NCBI RefSeq assembly: GCF_026460985.1
Contig: NZ_JAPKNM010000068.1
Span: forward strand, 1 to 64,000
Direction: 5' to 3'
Length of the DNA: 64,000 bases
Source: Sphingomonas sp.
GTDB lineage: Bacteria; Pseudomonadota; Alphaproteobacteria; Sphingomonadales; Sphingomonadaceae
The translations under genes were made by a program, and so were the position numbers. The notes below the pieces were generated by a model. It saw only the letters and a list, made by a program, of their open reading frames with translations. It was not told where the DNA came from and searched no databases. Positions 43,143 to 52,033 of this stretch are shown piece after piece; positions within the stretch are counted from its first letter, which is position 1; the number at the start of each line of letters is the position of its first letter.

Positions 43143-44402
43143 ATGGCCGATACCGACACCCAGATGCTGATCGCCGACATGGCCGCGCGCGCGCGCGCTG
43201 CGTCCCGCGCGCTCGCCGCGATGACCAGCGCGCAGAAGAGCCGCGCATTGCTCGCCGCCGCCGCCGCGATCCGCGAAGCGAGCGACGCGATCGTCGCCGC
43301 CAATGCCGAGGACATGGCCGCGGCCGAGGCTTCTGGGCTCTCGGGCGCGATGCTCGACCGGCTGCGCCTCGATGCGGGCCGCGTCGAGGCGACCGCGGCG
43401 GGCGTCGAGGCGGTCGCGCGGCTCGACGATCCGGTCGGCAAGGTGATCGAGCGCGTCGATCGGCCCAATGGGTTGGTGCTCACGCGCGTACGCATCCCGA
43501 TCGGGGTGATCGGCATCATCTATGAGAGCCGTCCCAACGTCACCGCCGATGCCGGCGCGCTCTGCGCGATGTCGGGCAACGCCGCGATCCTGCGCGGCGG
43601 CTCGGAAGCGATTCGCAGCAATCGCGCGATCCATGCCGCGCTGGCGCAGGGCCTCGAGGCCGGCGGCATGCCCGCCGACGCGATCCAGCTGGTCCCCGTC
43701 ACCGATCGCGCGGCGGTCGGCGCGATGCTGACCGCAGAGGGCGCGATCGACATGGTGGTGCCGCGCGGCGGCAAGGGCCTGGTCGCGCGCGTCCAGGCCG
43801 AGGCGCGCGTGCCCGTGCTCGCGCATCTCGACGGGCTCAACCACACTTATATCGATCGCTCCGCCGATCCGGAGATGGCGCGCGCCCTCGCGCTCAACGC
43901 CAAGATGCGCCGCACGGGCATCTGCGGCGCGACCGAGACGCTGCTGATCGACCGCGGCTTCGCCGATCCCGCGCCGGTGCTGACGGCGCTCGCCGATGCC
44001 GGCTGCGAGCTGCGCGGCGACGCCGAGATCCGCGCGATCGAGCCGCGCGTCACCGCCGCCAATGCCGAGGATTGGGACACCGAATATCTCGACGCGATCC
44101 TCTCGGTTAAGTTGGTCGACGGCGCCGACGACGCGATGGCGCATATCGCCGCGCACGGATCGCACCATACCGACGCGATCGTCGCCGAGGACGCCGCGAC
44201 GGCCGAGCGTTTCCTCGCCACGGTCGACAGCGCGATCGTGATGTGGAACGCCTCGACTCAGTTCGCCGATGGCGGCGAGTTCGGCCTCGGCGCCGAGATC
44301 GGCATTTCCACCGGCCGCCTCCACGCCCGCGGCCCGGTCGCGCTCGAGGGGCTGACGACGTACAAATGGGTGGTGCGCGGGACCGGCCAGGCGCGACCTT
44401 GA
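43143..44402 (+). CDS. proA: Gamma-glutamyl phosphate reductase
   Basis: The second step of proline synthesis, reducing gamma-glutamyl phosphate to the semialdehyde. The 419-residue aldehyde-dehydrogenase-type enzyme has [24 protein letters not shown], the NADP-binding region, catalytic Cys261 in [13 protein letters not shown], and the end [37 protein letters not shown] box 7 nt before the ATG without a Shine-Dalgarno again suggests a leaderless start, though no good -35 is found. In many alphaproteobacteria nadD follows directly; here a toxin-antitoxin pair intervenes. Confidence 0.96.
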   Translation: MADTDTQMLIADMAARARAASRALAAMTSAQKSRALLAAAAAIREASDAIVAANAEDMAAAEASGLSGAMLDRLRLDAGRVEATAAGVEAVARLDDPVGKVIERVDRPNGLVLTRVRIPIGVIGIIYESRPNVTADAGALCAMSGNAAILRGGSEAIRSNRAIHAALAQGLEAGGMPADAIQLVPVTDRAAVGAMLTAEGAIDMVVPRGGKGLVARVQAEARVPVLAHLDGLNHTYIDRSADPEMARALALNAKMRRTGICGATETLLIDRGFADPAPVLTALADAGCELRGDAEIRAIEPRVTAANAEDWDTEYLDAILSVKLVDGADDAMAHIAAHGSHHTDAIVAEDAATAERFLATVDSAIVMWNASTQFADGGEFGLGAEIGISTGRLHARGPVALEGLTTYKWVVRGTGQARP

Positions 44403-44417
44403 AGGCGGCGTATCGAT

Positions 44418-44425
44418 TGTATACA
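44418..44425. promoter_or_regulatory. TGTATACA palindrome before the antitoxin gene
   Basis: A perfect 8-bp palindrome, 8 nt before the antitoxin ATG and AT-rich against the local background. It probably combines a -10 region with an autoregulatory site for the ribbon-helix-helix antitoxin. Confidence 0.5.
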
Positions 44426-44433
44426 TTCGTTGC

Positions 44434-44685
44434 ATGAGCAAGACGACCGTCATCACCGGCCGCGTCGCCGAAGAGACCTCGGCCAAGCTCGACCGGCTCG
44501 CCACGCGCATGGAGCGATCGCGATCCTGGATCGTGGCGCGCGCGGTCGAGGAGTTCGTGCTTTCCGAGACCGAGCTGATGGATTCGCTCGACGAAGCTGA
44601 GCGCCAGATCGAGCGCGGCGAGTATCTGACACAGGAAGAGATGGAAGCCTGGGTGGCGGGCCTCCGGCGCGATGCGGCCGCCTAG
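44434..44685 (+). CDS. Ribbon-helix-helix antitoxin (CopG/ParD type)
   Basis: An 83-residue protein. The N-terminus VITGRVAEETSAKLDRLATRMERSRSWIVARAVEEFV is a ribbon-helix-helix DNA-binding fold. The acidic C-terminal helix (EAERQIERGEYLTQEEMEAWVAGL) would wrap the toxin. The last base of its stop is the first base of the toxin's GTG (TAGTG). It sits with its partner between proA and nadD. Confidence 0.88.
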   Translation: MSKTTVITGRVAEETSAKLDRLATRMERSRSWIVARAVEEFVLSETELMDSLDEAERQIERGEYLTQEEMEAWVAGLRRDAAA

Positions 44686-44972
44686 TGCGGGAGATCCGCT
44701 GGGCAAAATTTGCGCAAAGCGACCTCGAACGGATCGTCCGATATTTCGGTGCGATCGACCCGGCGCTGGCGGCTGAATTGGCCGAACGGATCGTGAAGGC
44801 CACGCATATTCTGTCGGAATTGCCGCAGGCGGGCCAGGCAACGACGCGGGCGGGACGGCGCCGGTGGCGCGTACCGCGGACCGACTATGTGCTCTTCTAT
44901 CGCGTCGAACGCGACCATGTCCGCATCCTGCGGGTGCTGCATGGCGCGCAGCAACTGGCTGGCGGATTGTGA
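44685..44972 (+). CDS. RelE/ParE-family toxin
   Basis: A 95-residue toxin with the family pattern IRWAKFAQSDLERIVRYFGAIDPALAAELAERI, RRWRVPRTDYVLFYRVERDHVRILRVLHGAQ. The conserved end (Y.L.Y.....V.IL.VLHG) groups with ParE/RelE. ParE members poison gyrase and RelE members cleave mRNA on ribosomes; which applies cannot be told. The GTG start is shared with the antitoxin stop. Its own stop overlaps the nadD start (GTGA), so an essential gene is translationally coupled to it. Confidence 0.88.
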   Translation: MREIRWAKFAQSDLERIVRYFGAIDPALAAELAERIVKATHILSELPQAGQATTRAGRRRWRVPRTDYVLFYRVERDHVRILRVLHGAQQLAGGL

Positions 44973-45628
44973 AACGCATCGGTCTCCTCGGCGGCTCGTT
45001 CAACCCCGCGCATCGCGGACACCGCAAGCTCTCGCTCCATGCGATCCGCGCGCTGGGGCTGGACGAGGTGTGGTGGCTGGTCTCGCCGGGCAATCCTCTC
45101 AAGGACAAGGCCGGAATGGCGCCGTTCAGCGCGCGGATGGCCTCGGCGCGGACGATGGCGCGGCATGCGCCGATCCGGATCACGGGAATCGAGAAACGGC
45201 TCAAGACACGCTATACCGCCGACACGCTCAAACGGCTTCCGCGCGTGTTCCCGAAGCATCGATTCATCTGGCTGATGGGCGCGGACAATCTGGCCCAATT
45301 CGACCAATGGGAGCGCTGGCGCGACATTGCGCGGCAGGTTCCGATTGCGGTGATTGCACGTCCGGGCTATGATGCGCGGGCTCACGCAAGTCCTGCGATG
45401 AGTTGGCTGCGGCGCGCTGTGCGGCCCGCAGGCCAGGCGAAGAAATGGACGCGTTGGAGATTGCCGGCCCTCGTGCTGCTGCGCTTTCGCCCCGATCCGA
45501 CTTCGGCGACCCGCATTCGCGCCGCCGACCCTGCCTGGCACCGGCACTTTCCGGACGTGCGTGCGATACCCATATCCACGCCGTCCGTGCCGTCTCCACC
45601 GCCGCGCACAGACCTGTTGCAATCCTGA
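44969..45628 (+). CDS. nadD: Nicotinate-nucleotide adenylyltransferase
   Basis: Forms deamido-NAD from nicotinate mononucleotide and ATP. The 219-residue protein begins VKRIGLLGGSFNPAHRGHRKLS (nucleotidyltransferase HxGH-type motif). WLMGADNLAQFDQWERW and an ISxTxIR-like end motif (SATRIRAADPAWHRHFP) are also present. The GTG start overlaps the toxin stop; the open frame further upstream is inside the toxin gene. rsfS follows after 9 bp. Confidence 0.94.
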   Translation: MKRIGLLGGSFNPAHRGHRKLSLHAIRALGLDEVWWLVSPGNPLKDKAGMAPFSARMASARTMARHAPIRITGIEKRLKTRYTADTLKRLPRVFPKHRFIWLMGADNLAQFDQWERWRDIARQVPIAVIARPGYDARAHASPAMSWLRRAVRPAGQAKKWTRWRLPALVLLRFRPDPTSATRIRAADPAWHRHFPDVRAIPISTPSVPSPPPRTDLLQS

Positions 45629-45637
45629 GGAGCTAAC

Positions 45638-46018
45638 TTGGCAACTTCCCCCAATGTGCAGCGCGTCCCCGGTGCCGAAGGCGTCGAGGCGCTGCACGCG
45701 CTCGTGATGAACTCGCTCGACGACGATCAGGCGGTCGAAACCGTCTCGATCCCGCTCGCCGGCAAGAGCAGCATCGCCGACTATATGGTCGTGGCCTCGG
45801 GCCGTTCGACCCGTCAGGTCGCGTCGATGGCGGCAAAGCTGGCCGAGAAGATCAAGGCGGAGTTCGGCCGGTCCCCGCGGGTCGAGGGCCTTCCCACCGC
45901 CGATTGGGTGCTGATCGACGCGGGCGACGTGATCGTTCACCTGTTCCGGCCCGAAGTGCGCACCTTCTACAATCTCGAGCGCATGTGGTCGTTCGGGGAA
46001 ACCGCGGGCCAGGCCTGA
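45638..46018 (+). CDS. rsfS: Ribosomal silencing factor RsfS
   Basis: A 126-residue protein that binds uL14 and blocks joining of ribosomal subunits in starvation. Conserved stretches are SLDDDQAVETVSIPLAGKSSIADYMVVASGRSTRQV, VEGLPTADWVLIDAGDVIVHLFRPEVRTFYNLERMW. The TTG start is well supported by GAGGAG 6 nt upstream, which itself overlaps the nadD stop. Confidence 0.95.
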   Translation: MATSPNVQRVPGAEGVEALHALVMNSLDDDQAVETVSIPLAGKSSIADYMVVASGRSTRQVASMAAKLAEKIKAEFGRSPRVEGLPTADWVLIDAGDVIVHLFRPEVRTFYNLERMWSFGETAGQA

Positions 46019-46035
46019 GCGGCTGACGAGCGGCT

Positions 46036-46458
46036 ATGCTGCTCCATATCGTGGCAAGGGGACGCATCGGGCGCGGGCCCGAGGCGGAGTTGGTCGAGCG
46101 CTATCTGAAGCGCGTCGCCTGGCCGACCAAGGTCACCGAGCTTCCCGACACCGGCGGCAAGATGCCCGATCAGGGCCCCGCCACGCGCATCGTCATGCTC
46201 GACGAGACCGGCGAGAACCTGCCCTCGCGGGTGATCGCCGAACGGCTGGGGCGGTGGCGCGACGACGGCGTGCGCGAGGCGCGCTTCCTGATCGGCGCGG
46301 CCGACGGTTTCGACGATGACCAGCGCGCCGGTGCCGACCTGCTGATTTCCTTCGGGCGCGCGACCTGGCCGCACCTGATGGCGCGCGCGATGCTCGCCGA
46401 GCAATTGTGGCGCGCCACTTCGATCCTTGCCAACCATCCCTATCACCGCGAAGGCTGA
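46036..46458 (+). CDS. rlmH: 23S rRNA (pseudouridine1915-N3)-methyltransferase
   Basis: A 140-residue SPOUT-class enzyme that methylates pseudouridine 1915 of 23S rRNA. Visible are RGRIGRGPEAELVERYLKR, IVMLDETGENLPS, FLIGAADGFDDD and the C-terminal knot with RAMLAEQLWRATSILANHPYHRE. The rsfS-rlmH pairing is widely conserved. Confidence 0.96.
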   Translation: MLLHIVARGRIGRGPEAELVERYLKRVAWPTKVTELPDTGGKMPDQGPATRIVMLDETGENLPSRVIAERLGRWRDDGVREARFLIGAADGFDDDQRAGADLLISFGRATWPHLMARAMLAEQLWRATSILANHPYHREG

Positions 46459-46461
46459 GCC

Positions 46462-47637
46462 ATGGGGCCCACGCGGAGCATCGCCGTCGCCGCCGCCTTG
46501 CTGGCGATGCTCGCCGCGGGCAGCATGGCGCCCGCGCAGGAGATGCGCGAGCAGCAGGCGCGGCTGAAATCCGCCACCGCCGCCTCGAACGCCGCCCAGG
46601 CGCGCGCGCAGGCGCTCGAGGCGGCCGCTGCCAACGAGCGTGACCGCGCCGCGCAGGCCCGGGCGCAGGAGGCCGCCGCCGCCGAACGGGTCAAGGCCGC
46701 CGAGGCCGACATCACCGCCGCCGAGGCGCGCATCGCGATCGTCGACCGGCTGCTCGCCGGGCAGCGCGTGCGGGTCGCCGAGCGGCAGGGACCCATCGTC
46801 CGGCTGATCGCGGCGCTGCAATCCATGGCGCGACGGCCCGCCGTTCTCGGACTCATCCAGCCCGGCTCGACCGAGGACATGGTCCATGTCCGCGCGGTGC
46901 TGGGCACGACGATGCCGGTGGTCGAGCGGCGCACCGCCGAGGTGCGCGCCGAGCTCGCCCGCGTCCAGCAGCTCCGCGCCACTGCCGGTACGGCCGTCAA
47001 GAGCCTGCGCGACGGCCGCGCCCGGCTCGAGGGCGAGCGCATCGCCCTGGTCCAGCTCGAAGCCACGCATCGCGCCCGATCGCAGGCGCTCGGACGCAGC
47101 GCCCTGGTCGAATCGGATCGCGCGCTGGCGCTCGGCGAGCAGGCACGCGACATCGTCGATCAGATGCAGACGCAGGGCGAGGCCAGCCAGGTCCAGCGCG
47201 AGTTGCTCGCTTTGCCCGGCCCGCTGCCGCGCCCCGACGCCGGGGCCTCCCCCGCCGCCGCCCCAGCGCGCCTGCCCGCCTATCGGCTGCCCGTCGCGGG
47301 CCGGCTCATCACCGGCCTGGGCGAGCTGTCCGCCACCGGGGTCCGCGCCCGCGGCCTGACTCTCGCGACCACGCCCAACGCACGCACGATCGCGCCCGCC
47401 GCAGGAAGGGTCGTCTATGCCGGCCCCTTCCGCGCCTATGGCGGGGTGGTGATCATCGACCATGGCGAGGGCTGGACCACGCTCGTCGCGGGGCTGGGCG
47501 GGCTCGCCGTCCGGGTGGGCGACCAGGTCGCGCAGGGGCAGGTCATCGGCCGTGCCTGGGCGAATGGCGATCCGCGCGTCACCGTCGAGCTGCGCCGCCG
47601 AGGGCAGCCGATGGACCTCGCGCAATTGCTGAACTGA
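46462..47637 (+). CDS. EnvC-like murein hydrolase activator (M23 family)
   Basis: A 391-residue periplasmic protein. It has a signal peptide (MGPTRSIAVAAALLAMLAAGSMAPAQE), a long coiled coil (residues about 28-250) and a C-terminal LytM/M23 domain (about 270-391: LPVAGRLITGLGEL...IAPAAGRVVYAGPFRAYGGVVIIDHGEGWTTLVAGL). The usual HxxxD and HxH zinc ligands are incomplete: GELSATG occupies the first site. This is as expected for a degenerate EnvC/NlpD-type activator that switches on amidases such as the one at 5466-6713. It is cotranscribed with rlmH (3-bp gap) and precedes ctpA. Confidence 0.88.
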   Translation: MGPTRSIAVAAALLAMLAAGSMAPAQEMREQQARLKSATAASNAAQARAQALEAAAANERDRAAQARAQEAAAAERVKAAEADITAAEARIAIVDRLLAGQRVRVAERQGPIVRLIAALQSMARRPAVLGLIQPGSTEDMVHVRAVLGTTMPVVERRTAEVRAELARVQQLRATAGTAVKSLRDGRARLEGERIALVQLEATHRARSQALGRSALVESDRALALGEQARDIVDQMQTQGEASQVQRELLALPGPLPRPDAGASPAAAPARLPAYRLPVAGRLITGLGELSATGVRARGLTLATTPNARTIAPAAGRVVYAGPFRAYGGVVIIDHGEGWTTLVAGLGGLAVRVGDQVAQGQVIGRAWANGDPRVTVELRRRGQPMDLAQLLN

Positions 47638-47699
47638 CAGGCCGTGGAAATGCCGTTATCCTGCACTAAATCTATAAGGTCGCTTTTGCCGAAAGTCGT

Positions 47700-49034
47700 A
47701 TGATGCTTCGTCCGCTTCTCCAGGTCACCGCCGCCGTCAGCGCGCTGGCGCTCGTTCCCGTCGCCTCGGGCGCAATGGCGGGTGTCGATACCAACAGCTA
47801 TCGCGAGCTCGACACCTTCATGGAAGTCTTCAACCAGGTGAAGGCGAACTATGTCGACAAGGTCGACGATCAGACGCTGATGAAGGGCGCGATCCAGGGC
47901 ATGCTCGCGGCGCTCGATCCGCATTCGAGCTATGCCGACGGGCTCGACTTCGACAATCTCAAGATCCAGACCGACGGCAACTACGGCGGGCTCGGCCTCA
48001 CCGTGACGCAGGAAGACGGCGCGGTGAAGGTGATCGCGCCGACCGAGGATACCCCCGCCGCCCGTGCGGGGATCAAGTCGGGCGACTTCATCACCCATCT
48101 CGACGGCAAGTTCATCGTCGGCGGCAGCCTCGACGAGGCGATCGAGCAGATGCGCGGCGCGCCGGGCACCAAGATCAACCTGACCGTGGTGCGCCCGGGC
48201 GCAGACAAGCCGCTCCAGTTCAGCCTCGTCCGCGAGATCATCGTGCAGAAGCCGGTGAAGTGGGAGGTCAAGAACGGCGTCGGCTACATCAACATCAACA
48301 CCTTCACCGCCCAGACCGGCGCCGACACGATCAAGGCGATCCAGGGCATCGACAAGCAGCTCGGCCACAAGCCGCTCGGCTATGTCGTCGACCTGCGCGA
48401 GAATGGCGGCGGGCTGCTGAGCGAGGCGATCGCGGTGTCCGACGTGTTCCTCGGGCACGGCGAGATCGTCTCGCAGCGCGGCCGCGAGAAGGGCGACATC
48501 GAGCGCTACTACGCCGAATCCATGGTGCCGGGCGACCTCGCGCGCGGGCTGCCGGTGATCGTCCTCGTCGATTCGGGCACCGCCTCGGCCTCGGAGATCG
48601 TCGCCGGCGCGATCCAGGACCATCATCGCGGGCTCGTCATGGGCGTGCGCAGCTTCGGCAAGGGATCGGTGCAGACGATCCTGCCGATGGGCCAGCGCGC
48701 CGCGCTGCGGCTCACCACCGCGCGCTATTTCACCCCGTCGGGCCATTCGGTGCAGGAAGGCGGGATCAAGCCCGACCTGCTCGTGCCGCAGATCTCCGAT
48801 CCCGACTACAAGGACCGCACCGTGATCCGCGAGGCGGATCTGCGCCGCCACCTGATCAACGCCGAGAAGGTCGACGATTCGACGCTCGAGGACGATGCGC
48901 GCACCGATCCGCGCTTCTCGGCCACCGCCGAGCAGCTCAAGAAGCAGGGCATCGAGGACTTCCAGCTCCATTATGCGCTGCAGACGATCGTTCGCTCGGG
49001 CGGCAAGCCCCAGGTCGCGACCAAGGGCCGCTGA
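47700..49034 (+). CDS. ctpA: Carboxy-terminal processing protease (S41A)
   Basis: A 444-residue periplasmic serine protease. Signal peptide (residues 1-28), then the cap helix YRELDTFMEVFNQVKANYVD. A PDZ domain (about 90-175) contains NYGGLGLTVTQEDGAVKVIAPTEDTPA. The catalytic domain has LRENGGGLLSEA, nucleophile Ser in DSGTASASEIVAGA, and Lys in SFGKGSVQT. The start may be this ATG or the one immediately after. The 62-bp gap upstream includes a TATAAG that could be part of a promoter. Confidence 0.94.
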   Translation: MMLRPLLQVTAAVSALALVPVASGAMAGVDTNSYRELDTFMEVFNQVKANYVDKVDDQTLMKGAIQGMLAALDPHSSYADGLDFDNLKIQTDGNYGGLGLTVTQEDGAVKVIAPTEDTPAARAGIKSGDFITHLDGKFIVGGSLDEAIEQMRGAPGTKINLTVVRPGADKPLQFSLVREIIVQKPVKWEVKNGVGYININTFTAQTGADTIKAIQGIDKQLGHKPLGYVVDLRENGGGLLSEAIAVSDVFLGHGEIVSQRGREKGDIERYYAESMVPGDLARGLPVIVLVDSGTASASEIVAGAIQDHHRGLVMGVRSFGKGSVQTILPMGQRAALRLTTARYFTPSGHSVQEGGIKPDLLVPQISDPDYKDRTVIREADLRRHLINAEKVDDSTLEDDARTDPRFSATAEQLKKQGIEDFQLHYALQTIVRSGGKPQVATKGR

Positions 49035-49037
49035 GGC

Positions 49038-49520
49038 GTGCGCAGGGACGGGCTCCGCACCGCGCGGCTGATCGCGCTCCTGCTGCCGGCTGCCTTGCTG
49101 GCCGGGGCATGGGGTTCGCAGCTCTTCGGGCTGGTGCCGTGCGAGATGTGCCACTGGCAGCGCTGGCCGCATTATGCCGCGATTCCGGTGGCGGCGCTGG
49201 CGTTCGCGCCGCTGCCGCGCCCGGTGCAGATGCTGTTCGTGCTCCTCGCCGGCGCGCTGATCGCGGTCAGCGGCGCGATCGGCGTCTTCCACGCCGGAGT
49301 CGAATATCATTGGTGGCAGGGGATCACCGCCTGCACCGCCCCGGTCGGCCATGGCGATGCGATGGACCTGCTCAACCAGGCACTTCGCCGCCCGCTCGTG
49401 CGTTGTGACGTACCGCAATGGACGCTCTTCGGGATCAGCCTGGCGGGATTCAACGCGATCCTCTCGCTCGGCGGCGCGGTGGCGATCTTCGCGCTGGTGC
49501 CCCGCAAGGCGCGCCGATGA
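49038..49520 (+). CDS. dsbB: Disulfide bond formation protein B
   Basis: A 160-residue inner-membrane quinone reductase that reoxidises DsbA-type proteins. Four membrane helices; the first redox pair is CEMC in LVPCEMCHWQRWPHY and the second pair is Cys in GITACTAP and VRCDVPQW. A GTG start 3 bp after ctpA. The stop overlaps coq7 (ATGA). A possible partner is the DsbA-like protein at the left edge. Confidence 0.9.
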   Translation: MRRDGLRTARLIALLLPAALLAGAWGSQLFGLVPCEMCHWQRWPHYAAIPVAALAFAPLPRPVQMLFVLLAGALIAVSGAIGVFHAGVEYHWWQGITACTAPVGHGDAMDLLNQALRRPLVRCDVPQWTLFGISLAGFNAILSLGGAVAIFALVPRKARR

Positions 49521-50050
49521 GCTGGAAGCCGGGCGACCGCCGCGAGGGCATGGCCGCGATGGTCCGAGTGGACCAGGCCGGCGAATATGGCGCGACGCGC
49601 ATCTATGCCGGCCAGCTCGCGGTGATGGGCGATCGCACCCCCGCGGCGCGCACGATCAACGGCATGGCCAATCAGGAGGAACGCCACCGCGCCTTCTTCG
49701 ACGCGATGATCGCGCGCCGCGGCGTGCGCCCCACCGCGCTCCAGCCCTTCTGGAACGTCGCCGGCTTCGCACTCGGCGCTGCCACTGCGGCGATGGGCCC
49801 CGCCGCCGCGATGGCCTGCACCGCCGCGGTCGAGACCGAGATCGACCGCCACTATAAGCGCCAGCTCGAGGAATTGGGCGAGAGCGATCCCGAATTGAGC
49901 GCCGCCGTGTCGCAATTCCGCGACGAGGAGCTCGAGCATCTCGATACCGCGATCGCCTCGGGCGCGGAGACCGCTCTGGGCTATCCAATGCTCTCGGGAC
50001 TGATCCGGATGGGCTGCCGGGCCGCCATTGCGCTGTCGAAACGGATATGA
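49517..50050 (+). CDS. coq7: Demethoxyubiquinone hydroxylase, COQ7 type
   Basis: A 177-residue di-iron enzyme that adds the C6 hydroxyl in ubiquinone synthesis. Ligands are visible in VDQAGEYGATRIYAGQ (Glu), NQEERHRAFFD (ExxH), ETEIDRHYKRQL and RDEELEHLDTA (ExxH). It is shorter than UbiF-type enzymes and typical for alphaproteobacteria. It is coupled to dsbB, whose product also uses quinone. Confidence 0.94.
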   Translation: MSWKPGDRREGMAAMVRVDQAGEYGATRIYAGQLAVMGDRTPAARTINGMANQEERHRAFFDAMIARRGVRPTALQPFWNVAGFALGAATAAMGPAAAMACTAAVETEIDRHYKRQLEELGESDPELSAAVSQFRDEELEHLDTAIASGAETALGYPMLSGLIRMGCRAAIALSKRI

Positions 50051-50102
50051 CAGGCCGGGTTCAGCGTTGAAGCGCCAGAACGGGCGTCGAGGAGAAGGCA
50101 GG

Positions 50103-50507
50103 ATGCTCAAGCGGATCATGATCGTGGCGGGGCTCGCGGCCGCGCCCCTGCTGGCGCCCGCCGCGCAGGCCCAGAATGCCGCGCAGAACGGCGTGCTGGT
50201 CATCTATGGCGACGACAAATGCCCGACCAACGACAATGGCGAGGAGATCGTCGTCTGCCAGCGGCTCGACGAGGCCGAGCGCTTCCGCATCCCCAAGACG
50301 CTGCGCGAGCAGCCGGCCCGCCCGCAGGTGAGCGAGAGTTGGTCGGTGCGCTCGCAGGACGCGCTCACGACCGGACGCACGGGCGTCGGCAGTTGCTCCG
50401 CCGTCGGTGCCGGAGGCGGCATTGGATGCGCGACGCGCAATATCAGCCGAGGAATGGCCGAGGCGCGGGCGCGCCGCGAGGAACAGACCGACCTCCCGCT
50501 GCCCTGA
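50103..50507 (+). CDS. Small exported protein of unknown function
   Basis: A 134-residue protein with a signal peptide (MLKRIMIVAGLAAAPLLAPAAQAQ). The mature part has CPTNDNGEEIVVCQRLDEAERFRIPKTLRE, which looks conserved, and a Gly-rich segment with two further cysteines (VGSCSAVGAGGGIGC) suggesting two disulfides. No domain is recognised. It has its own Shine-Dalgarno (GGAGAAGGCAGG) and a 52-bp gap after coq7. Confidence 0.72.
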   Translation: MLKRIMIVAGLAAAPLLAPAAQAQNAAQNGVLVIYGDDKCPTNDNGEEIVVCQRLDEAERFRIPKTLREQPARPQVSESWSVRSQDALTTGRTGVGSCSAVGAGGGIGCATRNISRGMAEARARREEQTDLPLP

Positions 50508-50513
50508 GTCGGA

Positions 50514-51731
50514 TCAGTCCACGCGGCGCACCAGCCATGCCGGCGGCGCGCGCAGCGTGCACTCGCCGATGATCCACAGCATCACCGCCGCGCGGAAACC
50601 CGCCGCGATCGCGATATGGCCATAGCTCGTCGCGGGCCAGCCCTGCTCCATTCCAGCGAACCACCAGAATTCGGCGAAATAGGCGGCGATGTCGCCCAGC
50701 ACGAACAGCGCCACCGGCCATAGGCGCGGCACGGTCATCAGCAGCACCGGATAGAGCCACAGGTCGAATTGCGGCGAATAGACCTTGTTGGTCAGCATGA
50801 ACCAGGCGAGCACCGGGGTGAACAGCACCCAGAGGTGCGTGCGATGCCTGCGCCAGCCGAGCGCGACGATCGCCGCCGCGCCGAGGAGGAAGGCAATCGC
50901 GGCATAGCGGTTGCGGTCCTCGATCCAGGTGAACCACCAGCCCAAATTGGAGAATATCTCCCACGAGGCCGCGGCGGTCCCCTGCCGTTCCTGCGAGAAG
51001 CGGTAGAACTCGCTCCAATTCTCGGGGGCGAACCAGGCGACCGGCAGGTTGACCAGGCCCCAGGCGCCGATCGCCGCCACGGACAGTGCCGTCGCGCGGA
51101 GCAATCGCTGCGGCCAAGGCCGGGCGTCGCCGAATAACGCGGAGAGGCCGATCAGCGGCAGCGCGAGCACCGGGAACAACTTGGCCGCGGTGCCGAGCCC
51201 CGCCACCGCAGCCGCCGGCACCAACCGGTCCTGGCGCGCCAGCAGCATCGCGCCGACTGCGAGCGCGACCGCAGCCATGTCCCAATTGTGCCCGACATAG
51301 AGAATCAAGGGCGGCGCCAGCGCCCAGCCCCAGAGCCGCCGCTCGTCCATCCCGGCGCGGATGAACAGCCGCATCAGCAGCGCCGCGAGCAGCGCGTTGA
51401 CGATCACCACCGCGCCGAGGAAGTGCCAGTCGCGCGCGCTTTGGCCGAAGAGCAGCCGCACGGCCCCGCCCTCCGCCCAGATCTGCGCACCGGTGAGCAC
51501 CGGATATTCCATCCGTGCCTCGAAATAGGGGATCTTGCCCTCGGCCACGCCACGGCCGTGCCAGAAGGGCATCACGTCGTTGTAGCAGCCGGTGGTATAT
51601 TGCTCGGCACCGGTCCAGCCGCCGGGCACGCAATGCCCCTTGAACAGCCAGCCCGCGCCGAGGGTGAGCATCAGCGCGCACCAGAGCGCGGCCCTTCGCC
51701 AGTTCACGTCGCGCGGAAGAGCCCACCCCAT
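50514..51731 (-). CDS. Polytopic membrane protein, GT87/DUF2029-like glycosyltransferase
   Basis: A 405-residue protein with about 9-10 membrane helices. The first periplasmic loop carries acidic and aromatic residues (CYNDVMPFWHGRG, PYFEARMEYPVLTG). In GT-C mannosyltransferases of the GT87 family an Asp in this loop is catalytic. Other stretches are LGTAAKLFPVLALPL and NKVYSPQFDLWLYP, the latter resembling the (N/T)K.(F)SPQ...W motif of polyprenyl-phosphate-dependent mannosyltransferases. The acceptor is unknown. Convergent with the small secreted protein gene. Confidence 0.75.
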   Translation of the reverse strand: MGWALPRDVNWRRAALWCALMLTLGAGWLFKGHCVPGGWTGAEQYTTGCYNDVMPFWHGRGVAEGKIPYFEARMEYPVLTGAQIWAEGGAVRLLFGQSARDWHFLGAVVIVNALLAALLMRLFIRAGMDERRLWGWALAPPLILYVGHNWDMAAVALAVGAMLLARQDRLVPAAAVAGLGTAAKLFPVLALPLIGLSALFGDARPWPQRLLRATALSVAAIGAWGLVNLPVAWFAPENWSEFYRFSQERQGTAAASWEIFSNLGWWFTWIEDRNRYAAIAFLLGAAAIVALGWRRHRTHLWVLFTPVLAWFMLTNKVYSPQFDLWLYPVLLMTVPRLWPVALFVLGDIAAYFAEFWWFAGMEQGWPATSYGHIAIAAGFRAAVMLWIIGECTLRAPPAWLVRRVD

Positions 51732-51798
51732 GCGCCGGCTGCTTATCGTGCGCGGCGAACGGCGTCCACATGGGACAGAGAGACTATCTCCTCTTCAT

Positions 51799-51906
51799 CG
51801 TCATCCCCGCGAAAGCGGGGACCCATCTCCTGAGCGAGCAGCAAAACGCACCAGAGCGTTCGTGGACAGGTCGGGAGATGGGCCCCCGCTTTCGCGGGGG
51901 TGACGA
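51799..51906. repeat. REP-like paired hairpin
   Basis: Arms 51799-51830 and 51873-51906 are inverted copies (ccccgcgaaagcgggg type) that extend into catctcc/ggagatg. Same arrangement as 9382-9460 and 63551-63658. It occupies much of the 302-bp gap upstream of the beta-helix gene. Confidence 0.85.
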
Positions 51907-51959
51907 ACAGAGAAACCGTCCGTCCGCCAAGGCAGCGGTTGCATGATCCCCGCCCTCGC

Positions 51960-51973
51960 TGACACACCTGTCA
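51960..51973. promoter_or_regulatory. TGACA-N4-TGTCA inverted repeat upstream of the beta-helix gene
   Basis: A perfect 5-4-5 inverted repeat 60 nt before the start codon, in an otherwise unstructured stretch. A candidate operator; no cognate regulator gene is nearby. Confidence 0.35.
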
Positions 51974-52033
51974 ACAAGGCTGGACCCGGCCTCTCCCGCA
52001 CGGCAGGATGCGCGAAAACAGAGGGAGAGGAAG

